The notes under the pieces were generated by a model. That model saw only the letters and a list, made by a program, of their open reading frames with translations. It did not search any database and was not told the DNA's origin. Below, one piece after another: positions 1 to 4,143 of a DNA stretch of 5,996 nucleotides (positions are counted from its first letter, which is position 1; every line of letters begins with the position of its first letter). Source of the DNA: Pseudomonadota bacterium. GTDB taxonomy: Bacteria; Pseudomonadota; Gammaproteobacteria; Pseudomonadales; Oceanobacteraceae. The position numbers were made by a program, and so were the translations under genes. The stretch lies in NCBI GenBank assembly GCA_023399105.1, contig JAEWQT010000095.1:1-5996 (forward strand), in the 5' to 3' direction.

Positions 1-630
1 GCCATTTCTGAACGGGGCGTGCGCGATCCGCGCCAGATGCACACCACCTTTAATACGGACAGCGGCCGGCTGCAGGGACAAAAATCCCACGTCATGCTGG
101 CCGGGCAAGGGCTGGACCGGGTCTGTATCGTGGCGCGGCCGGCTGAGACGGGTGAAAACCTGCTGGCGCTGTGGCTGGATGCTTCACAGCTGACGATACT
201 GCCCGCTAATCCGCAACCTTTCCTGCCCGATTTGCCGCATGTTCCGGTAAGTTTCGACACCCGGCTGCCGGCGTCCGCGCTGTTCAGCACGGATGCTCAC
301 CGTCACTGTAATAAACCCTTTCGTTATTGGGAGGATGTGCACCTGACGCTGGCGCTGGCGGGGTGGTTGCAGTCGCAGGTGGCGGTGGATGTCGCTCTGG
401 TTGAAGCGGTGCAGCAAGCCTTTGCGCGCCAGCCTGGCTATTACGATCTGGCGGCGCTGGATGCGGTGGAAGCTTTAATGGCGCATTTGGCCCAGGTTGC
501 TGTTGGTTTGTCGCCGGCAGCGGCGGCGCAATGGCAGCGCGATACCGTGCTGCTGCAGTTTACCGCGCCGCTGCGGGCGAAAATCCGTCAGCGCCTGCAG
601 CAAACCAGGGATCTGTTTAACGCACCGTAA
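1..630 (+). CDS. Acyl-CoA dehydrogenase-like protein, 3' part of gene (5' end outside window)
   Basis: The frame is open from base 1 and stops with TAA at 628-630, so 209 C-terminal residues are visible. The GTG at base 19 is an internal codon, not a supported start. Visible residues 1-90 resemble the middle beta domain of acyl-CoA dehydrogenases: an AISE...DP opening like the family's A(L/I)TE flavin-contact segment, then G-x-L-x-G-x-K-S (residues 22-29), a D-R-V-C-I-V-A-R strand (39-46), and a V-x-F-D-x-R-L-P segment (83-90) where the family has its 'F-x-x-V-x-V-P' strand. Residues 107-209 are helical and Ala/Leu/Gln-rich, as in the C-terminal four-helix domain, but this part is only about 100 residues against roughly 150 in typical members. 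If the assignment holds, it would be an FAD flavoprotein oxidising acyl-CoA thioesters, but neither the substrate nor the catalytic glutamate can be identified here. The stop overlaps the stop of the convergent gene at 617-1000. Family call is moderate; specific function unknown. Confidence 0.55.
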   Translation, partial: AISERGVRDPRQMHTTFNTDSGRLQGQKSHVMLAGQGLDRVCIVARPAETGENLLALWLDASQLTILPANPQPFLPDLPHVPVSFDTRLPASALFSTDAHRHCNKPFRYWEDVHLTLALAGWLQSQVAVDVALVEAVQQAFARQPGYYDLAALDAVEALMAHLAQVAVGLSPAAAAQWQRDTVLLQFTAPLRAKIRQRLQQTRDLFNAP

Positions 631-1000
631 TAGAAATGGGGCTGGATTGCGTCACGCTGGTTGGCGAGCTGTCCATGCGCACGCTGTCTTTCTGGCCGGT
701 TAACGAATCGCTGATCGACAACGACGGATTTGCTGGTTTGGCCGTGGTATCGGCGATGGTATCCGGTGTTTCGATAATGGTTTGTGCCATTTCCTGGTTC
801 AGTAACCGTGGCAGCTGAATGCTCAGCGAGGTCGAGCGGTTGTAACGCAACGCACTGCTGTAGTCGTAATGGTGAGTGTTTTTACCGGCTTCTTTAATGG
901 CCTGAAAAATATCCCGGGCGTAGTAATCATCCTGGCCAGCCTGAGCCGGTAGTGCCGCCAGTAACGGCGGCAGCATCAGCGAAATACGCAATATGTTCAT
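617..1000 (-). CDS. Small exported protein of unknown family, paralog of the upstream gene
   Basis: A 127-residue protein; ATG at 1000-998, TAA at 619-617. The start is supported by a GGAGAG Shine-Dalgarno sequence six bases upstream (1012-1007) and by a Sec signal peptide that begins immediately: an MNILR n-region, a hydrophobic Leu/Pro/Ala core, and cleavage expected after A19-Q20-A21. The mature protein of about 106 residues has a conserved-looking block (24-77) containing YNRSTSLS and LPRLLNQEM, then a Ser/Thr/Pro-rich, probably disordered tail that ends at ISITVR. There are no cysteines after the signal, no further membrane segment and no catalytic motif I recognise. Its block aligns without gaps to residues 34-87 of the protein encoded just upstream (1029-1562), with 21 of 54 positions identical. 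The 28-base gap between the two genes indicates one transcript. It is probably periplasmic or secreted; function unknown. Confidence 0.82.
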   Translation of the reverse strand: MNILRISLMLPPLLAALPAQAGQDDYYARDIFQAIKEAGKNTHHYDYSSALRYNRSTSLSIQLPRLLNQEMAQTIIETPDTIADTTAKPANPSLSISDSLTGQKDSVRMDSSPTSVTQSSPISITVR

Positions 1001-1006
1001 AAGCTA

Positions 1007-1022
1007 CTCTCCGTATACAGAG
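1007..1022 (-). promoter_or_regulatory. Possible weak hairpin covering the ribosome binding site of the second exported-protein gene
   Basis: On the minus strand CTCTG (1022-1018), a TATA loop (1017-1014) and CGGAG (1013-1009) can form a five-base-pair stem with one G-U pair. It takes in GGAG of the Shine-Dalgarno sequence for the gene starting at 1000. Such a structure could lower translation unless ribosomes finishing the upstream gene, which stops at 1029, open it. The stem is short and may be chance. Confidence 0.25.
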
Positions 1023-1028
1023 CGGAAC

Positions 1029-1562
1029 TCAGGGGCGCGGAGTGGCCTTAACTGAAACCCCGGAAGCGCGGATATTACGGCTTACCGCAAATTCTGAACG
1101 GGCTTCGGGAATAAACAGCTCTTTCTTGCCGTCCACTTTTTCGGCGCTTTCCGGCGCGCTGTCGCTGTCGCGTTTCAGCTTTTCACTGCTGGTATCGGCC
1201 AGTGCCGCGTTTTTACTTTGCCGGCCCAGTGCTGAATCAACCGCCGGTTGCTGCGCGGCTACCGCGGCGGCTTCACCGGCAGCGGTTGGCCCCATGGCGC
1301 CTTCAATCACTTCTTCATCCATTTCGGTGTTCAGCATCTTTGGCAGATCAAAACTGCGCGAAGTGGTGCGGTTATACCAGCGCGCACCAACATAATGGGT
1401 GTTGACCGGGTTGCTGCGGGCAGCGCTAACGGCTTCGTCCAGATCGGGTGAGAAGTACTGTTCGGTATTGGCCTGTAACGACCCCAGGGGCAAGCACAGC
1501 AACAGTACCAGACTGGTGTGGATGGCGTTATGGCAGGCGGTGGTGAAGCAGGATCTTTCCAT
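1029..1562 (-). CDS. Exported protein of unknown family, first of a paralogous pair
   Basis: A 177-residue protein; ATG at 1562-1560, TGA at 1031-1029. The frame stays open further upstream, but this start has an AAGGGG Shine-Dalgarno (1575-1570) seven bases away and places a signal peptide at the N-terminus: hydrophobic core from about residue 16 to 29 and probable cleavage after L29-Q30-A31. Longer starts would run into the predicted -10 element at 1606-1611. The mature protein opens with a 54-residue block (34-87) shared with the downstream gene; common residues include Y-N-R-x-T-S-x-S, L-P-x-x-L-N-x-E-M and a closing I-E. Next comes an Ala/Gln/Gly-rich stretch (about 88-115), then a charged Ser/Asp/Lys/Glu region (about 116-150), and a basic tail ending in KATPRP. 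The last two regions look disordered. No enzyme motif, lipobox or extra membrane helix is visible. It is probably the first gene of a two-gene operon divergent from the lipoprotein gene. Function unknown. Confidence 0.8.
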   Translation of the reverse strand: MERSCFTTACHNAIHTSLVLLLCLPLGSLQANTEQYFSPDLDEAVSAARSNPVNTHYVGARWYNRTTSRSFDLPKMLNTEMDEEVIEGAMGPTAAGEAAAVAAQQPAVDSALGRQSKNAALADTSSEKLKRDSDSAPESAEKVDGKKELFIPEARSEFAVSRNIRASGVSVKATPRP

Positions 1563-1605
1563 CGGTTGACCCCTTTTGTTTTTGTTATTTTTTGTAAGTG
1601 GTGGC

Positions 1606-1634
1606 ATCATAGCAAGCCGGATTTTTGCTGTACA
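1606..1634 (-). promoter_or_regulatory. Predicted sigma70-type promoter for the exported-protein gene pair
   Basis: On the minus strand there is a TATGAT -10 (1611-1606; five of six consensus bases). It is preceded by TGC, which gives an extended -10 motif. A TGTACA -35 (1634-1629; four of six) lies exactly 17 bases upstream. Transcription would start near 1599, leaving a leader of about 37 bases before the ATG at 1562-1560. The A/T-rich stretch 1574-1595 lies in that leader. This is the best promoter-like sequence in the window. Confidence 0.6.
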
Positions 1635-1653
1635 CTCCCGGAATGTAAACAAA

Positions 1654-1678
1654 CACCCAAGGCAAACATCCTGGGGTG
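1654..1678 (+). promoter_or_regulatory. Imperfect inverted repeat in the lipoprotein gene leader
   Basis: CACCC-A-AGG (1654-1662) and CCT-G-GGGTG (1670-1678) pair at eight of nine positions around a seven-base loop. It lies upstream of the second, better palindrome at 1688-1706. It could be an mRNA hairpin or half of an operator. There is no U-tract after it, so it is not an intrinsic terminator. Confidence 0.3.
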
Positions 1679-1687
1679 CTGAAACGG

Positions 1688-1706
1688 CGGTGTCACACCG
1701 ACACCG
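1688..1706 (+). promoter_or_regulatory. Palindrome plus direct repeat (three ACACCG half-sites) before the lipoprotein start
   Basis: Bases 1688-1700 are a perfect odd palindrome: CGGTGT, a central C, then ACACCG. A further ACACCG follows directly (1701-1706). The hexamer is therefore present three times in 19 bases, once inverted and twice direct. In RNA, CGGUGUC (1688-1694) can pair fully with GACACCG (1700-1706) around a five-base loop. The AGGA ribosome binding site begins nine bases later. It could be a repressor operator or a leader hairpin; the sequence alone does not decide, and no known regulator motif is recognised. Confidence 0.45.
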
Positions 1707-1725
1707 GAACGGACAGGAAATAATA

Positions 1726-2415
1726 ATGATAAAAATCGTGTCGTTGTTGGCCGCAGCCGGTCTGCTGGCCGTGCTGCAAGGCTGTACCATTCATCATTCC
1801 ATTGGCGACAACTTCGGCTCTTTTGTGTCTGGCCCGGATGGCCAGGCGTTCAAGCCGGTTGGCCCGCGCTGGGATTACCAAAACACCGCATTGCTGTACG
1901 TATATCGTCCGGCCACCGAATGGTCGATGGATGAGCTGGAAACCCCCAGCTTTAACGTCGATGGCGAACGTCTGTTTAACCTGAAAGGTGGCGCCTACAC
2001 CTGGTACGAGCTGGAACCCGGGCGTTACAGCGTGGTGATGCGGCGTGGCCTGCTGGGCCTGGAAGGCATTGGCGATCTGGTCATCAAAACCCTGTCACGA
2101 CTGCAGCTGGAAGCCCAGCCGGGCAAGGTGTATTACCTGCGCTACTCCGAAATCGACCCGCCGAAAATCATTCCTGATCAGGACGTAAATCCGCTGGGTG
2201 ACGGCCCATTGCAGATGGTGTCGCCCACGCTGGCGTTAAGCGAATTGCCGGTAACCAAAATGCTGCATCGCGGCCGCGACCGCTTGCAACCGGAACAACC
2301 TGCCGAAGCCATTGTGGTGCCGTCACCCACACAACCCGGCAGTGCTCCCGATGGTTTACCGGCCAGCGATGGTGCGGCGCCTAAAACTAAAGAACAGGAC
2401 TGGTGGCCGTTTTAG
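1726..2415 (+). CDS. DUF2846-type lipoprotein
   Basis: A 229-residue protein; ATG at 1726, TAG at 2413-2415. The start is set by an AGGA ribosome binding site (1715-1718) seven bases upstream and by an immediate lipoprotein signal: MIK, a hydrophobic stretch, then the lipobox L17-Q18-G19-C20. Residue +2 is Thr, not Asp, so sorting to the outer membrane is expected. Residues about 53-142 resemble the DUF2846 domain: TALLYVYRP (54-62), a FNVDGERL strand pair (76-83) with L-K-G-G-A-Y (86-91), E-L-E-P-G-R-Y (95-101), and L-E-A-Q-P-G-K-V-Y-Y-L-R (128-139). This is probably a beta-sandwich; members have no established biochemical activity. A Pro/Ser/Ala-rich tail (about 190-220) ends in KEQDWWPF. 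It is divergent from the two exported-protein genes, and a terminator follows at 2449-2474. A longer reading from TTG at 1576 would cross the control region and lacks a signal sequence. Confidence 0.85.
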   Translation: MIKIVSLLAAAGLLAVLQGCTIHHSIGDNFGSFVSGPDGQAFKPVGPRWDYQNTALLYVYRPATEWSMDELETPSFNVDGERLFNLKGGAYTWYELEPGRYSVVMRRGLLGLEGIGDLVIKTLSRLQLEAQPGKVYYLRYSEIDPPKIIPDQDVNPLGDGPLQMVSPTLALSELPVTKMLHRGRDRLQPEQPAEAIVVPSPTQPGSAPDGLPASDGAAPKTKEQDWWPF

Positions 2416-2432
2416 GCCAGCCACCGATGCGC

Positions 2433-2438
2433 TACAAT
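2433..2438 (+). promoter_or_regulatory. Possible -10 element (TACAAT) for the fumarase gene
   Basis: TACAAT matches the sigma70 -10 consensus at five of six bases and lies in the only gap upstream of the fumarase gene. No good -35 sits 16-18 bases upstream, where only T-rich bases at the end of the lipoprotein gene are found, so an activator or another sigma factor would be needed. Transcription would begin near 2445, just before the terminator-like stem at 2449-2472. Confidence 0.35.
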
Positions 2439-2448
2439 GCCTGCCTTT

Positions 2449-2474
2449 AAACGCCCACCGCCGTGGGCGTTTTT
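2449..2474 (+). terminator. Intrinsic terminator after the lipoprotein gene
   Basis: AAACGCCCAC (2449-2458) pairs perfectly with GTGGGCGTTT (2463-2472) around a CGCC loop. A run of five Ts (2470-2474) forms the end of the stem and the tract after it. It begins 34 bases after the lipoprotein stop and 56 bases before the fumarase ATG, so it should separate the two transcripts. If transcription starts at the TACAAT box just upstream, the same stem becomes the 5' end of the fumarase mRNA. Confidence 0.75.
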
Positions 2475-2504
2475 ACTCCCGCGAGCTGATGAGAGAGACC
2501 TGCC

Positions 2505-4013
2505 ATGACGGTGATCAAGCAAGAAGACCTGATCCAGAGCGTCGCCGATGCACTGCAGTACATTTCGTACTACCACCCGAAAGACTTCATTCAGGCTGTT
2601 CACGAAGCCTACCAGCGTGAAGAATCCAAGGCTGCCAAAGACGCCATGGCACAGATTCTGATCAACTCCCGTATGTGCGCCATGGGCCACCGCCCGATCT
2701 GTCAGGATACCGGTATCGTCACCGTGTTCCTCACCATCGGTATGGACGTTAAGTTCGAAGGCGACATGAGCGTGGAAGATATGTGTAACGAAGGCGTACG
2801 CCGCGCTTACACCCACCCGGACAACGTGCTGCGTGCGTCTGTGCTGGCCGATCCGGACGGCAAACGCGCCAACACCAAAGACAACACCCCGGCCATTATT
2901 CACATGAAACTGGTTCCGGGTAACACCGTCGACGTGCACGTCGCAGCCAAAGGTGGCGGTTCTGAAGCCAAATCCAAGTTTGCCATGCTGAACCCGTCTG
3001 ACTCCATCGTCGACTGGGTGCTGGAACAGGTACCTAAAATGGGTGCTGGCTGGTGTCCGCCGGGCATGCTGGGCATTGGTATCGGCGGCACCGCCGAAAA
3101 AGCCATGCTGCTGGCCAAAGAGGCCCTGCTGGAACCGATCGACATTCACGAACTGCAGGCCCGTGGCCCGCAGAACCGCGCCGAAGAGCTGCGTTTGGAA
3201 CTGTTTGAGAAAGTAAACAAACTGGGTATCGGTGCTCAGGGCCTGGGTGGTTTAACCACCGTGCTCGACATCAAAGTGATGGACTACCCGACCCACGCCG
3301 CCAACAAGCCAGTGGCCATTATTCCTAACTGTGCCGCCACCCGTCACACCCATTTTGTGCTGGATGGCTCCGGCCCGGCGCAACTGGAAGTGCCGTCGTT
3401 GGAAGACTGGCCGGAAATTACCTGGGAAGTGGGTGATTCCGTGCGTCGCGTGAATCTGGATACCGTCACTCCGGAAGACGTAAAAGACTGGAAAACCGGC
3501 GAAACCATTCTGCTGTCCGGCAAGATGCTCACCGGCCGTGACGCCGCGCACAAGCGTATGGCCGACATGATTAACCGTGGCGAAGAGCTGCCGGTGGATC
3601 TGAAAGGCCGCTTTATTTACTACGTTGGCCCGGTTGATCCGGTGCGTGACGAAGTGGTTGGCCCGGCTGGCCCGACGACCGCTACCCGCATGGATAAATT
3701 CACCCGCCTGGTGCTGGAAAAAACCGGCCTGCTGGGCATGATCGGTAAATCCGAACGTGGTGATATCGCCATCGAAGCCATTAAAGATAACGAAGCGGTG
3801 TATCTGATGGCGGTGGGCGGTGCGGCTTACTTAGTATCTCAGGCGATTAAATCCGCCAAAGTGGTGGGCTTTGCCGACCTGGGTATGGAAGCCATTTACG
3901 AGTTTGACGTAAAAGACATGCCGGTAACCGTGGCTGTGGATACCAAAGGCGAGTCGGTACACAAAACCGGCCCGCAAATGTGGTACGCCAAAATTAACGC
4001 CAAAGAAATCTGA
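2505..4013 (+). CDS. Fumarate hydratase, class I ([4Fe-4S], fused two-domain form)
   Basis: This 502-residue cytoplasmic enzyme of the citric acid cycle interconverts fumarate and (S)-malate. The N-terminal domain (about 11-285) and C-terminal domain (about 290-495) match the fused alpha and beta parts of class I fumarases. The three cluster cysteines are visible: C66 in ICQDTG, C184 in GWCPPGM and C276 in PNCAATRHTHF. Their spacing (118 and 92 residues) nearly equals that of E. coli FumA. Other family signatures are KGGGSEAKS (149-157), GIGIGGTAEKAM (190-201), GAQGLGG (243-249), and in the C-terminal half LSGKMLTGRDAAHKR and GPAGPTTATRMD. The length fits the roughly 500-residue Pseudomonas-type enzyme. 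ATG at 2505 follows a purine-rich GAGAGAG (2491-2497). The gene has its own terminator at 4049-4080 and appears monocistronic. Enzymes of this class are oxygen- and iron-sensitive. The assignment is secure; whether it should be called fumA or fumB is not decidable here. Confidence 0.97.
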   Translation: MTVIKQEDLIQSVADALQYISYYHPKDFIQAVHEAYQREESKAAKDAMAQILINSRMCAMGHRPICQDTGIVTVFLTIGMDVKFEGDMSVEDMCNEGVRRAYTHPDNVLRASVLADPDGKRANTKDNTPAIIHMKLVPGNTVDVHVAAKGGGSEAKSKFAMLNPSDSIVDWVLEQVPKMGAGWCPPGMLGIGIGGTAEKAMLLAKEALLEPIDIHELQARGPQNRAEELRLELFEKVNKLGIGAQGLGGLTTVLDIKVMDYPTHAANKPVAIIPNCAATRHTHFVLDGSGPAQLEVPSLEDWPEITWEVGDSVRRVNLDTVTPEDVKDWKTGETILLSGKMLTGRDAAHKRMADMINRGEELPVDLKGRFIYYVGPVDPVRDEVVGPAGPTTATRMDKFTRLVLEKTGLLGMIGKSERGDIAIEAIKDNEAVYLMAVGGAAYLVSQAIKSAKVVGFADLGMEAIYEFDVKDMPVTVAVDTKGESVHKTGPQMWYAKINAKEI

Positions 4014-4038
4014 GCAGAAAATCTGCGCAGAAATCTGC
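4001..4038 (+). repeat. Short tandem repeat spanning the fumarase stop codon
   Basis: Three adjacent units of 12-13 bases: a degenerate copy at 4001-4013 that contains the last codons and the TGA, GCAGAAAATCTGC at 4014-4026, and GCAGAAATCTGC at 4027-4038. Each full copy is itself a short palindrome (GCAGA...TCTGC). An inverted copy of AAATCTGCA (4031-4039) occurs as TGCAGATTT at 4083-4091, beyond the terminator. Confidence 0.7.
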
Positions 4039-4048
4039 AGCGTTAAAT

Positions 4049-4080
4049 AACAAAAGGGAGCTTCGGCTCCCTTTTGTTTT
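4049..4080 (+). terminator. Strong intrinsic terminator of the fumarase gene, probably bidirectional
   Basis: AACAAAAGGGAGC (4049-4061) pairs over 13 base pairs with GCTCCCTTTTGTT (4066-4078) around a TTCG tetraloop closed by C-G, and Ts follow (4077-4080). On the opposite strand the same stem is followed by TTATTTAACG, so it can also end transcription of ppnN, whose stop lies 66 bases away at 4144. An outer inverted repeat (4031-4039 with 4083-4091) encloses the whole hairpin. Confidence 0.9.
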
Positions 4081-4093
4081 ATTGCAGATTTAT

Positions 4094-4133
4094 CCGACTA
4101 TTGATACTGGCCGATACCACCCAATACTGTCGG
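4094..4133 (-). other. Imperfect inverted repeat just downstream of ppnN
   Basis: CCGACTATTG (4094-4103) can pair with CAATA (4122-4126) and GTCGG (4129-4133), with a two-base bulge (4127-4128). It begins 11 bases after the ppnN stop when read on the minus strand. It has no T-run of its own, so it may be a 3' mRNA stem that protects the end or lies ahead of the shared terminator rather than a terminator itself. Confidence 0.3.
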
Positions 4134-4143
4134 TTAAAGTGTG

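Noticed and set aside
1042..1395. Plus-strand Ser/Ala/Leu-rich open frame opposite the exported-protein gene
   Set aside because: It is antisense to a gene with signal peptide, ribosome binding site and paralog support; the Ser/Ala-rich composition follows from the complementary low-complexity tail.
617..1562. Toxin-antitoxin, contact-dependent inhibition or effector-immunity pair
   Set aside because: Both proteins are exported, homologous to each other and lack any toxin or immunity motif. A toxin-immunity pair would not normally be paralogous, so I do not claim it.
1576..1725. Upstream in-frame extension of the lipoprotein gene from TTG at 1576
   Set aside because: It would cover the divergent promoter and leader palindromes, lacks a ribosome binding site, and would bury the lipoprotein signal in the interior. 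ATG at 1726 has AGGA at proper distance and a lipobox.
1563..1725. Riboswitch or small RNA in the divergent region
   Set aside because: Only short hairpins are present, with no known riboswitch core and no terminator between them, so the evidence supports simple inverted repeats only.
1563..1790. Upstream in-frame extension of the 177-residue exported protein to 1790
   Set aside because: It would overlap the start of the divergent lipoprotein gene and the predicted promoter, and would place a 76-residue non-signal segment before a clear signal peptide.
2412..3149. Long minus-strand open frame (245 codons) inside the fumarase gene
   Set aside because: It is a shadow of the fumarase gene in a GC-biased coding region: His/Val/Gly-rich composition, no ribosome binding site and no recognisable domain, whereas the plus strand encodes an unmistakable fumarase.
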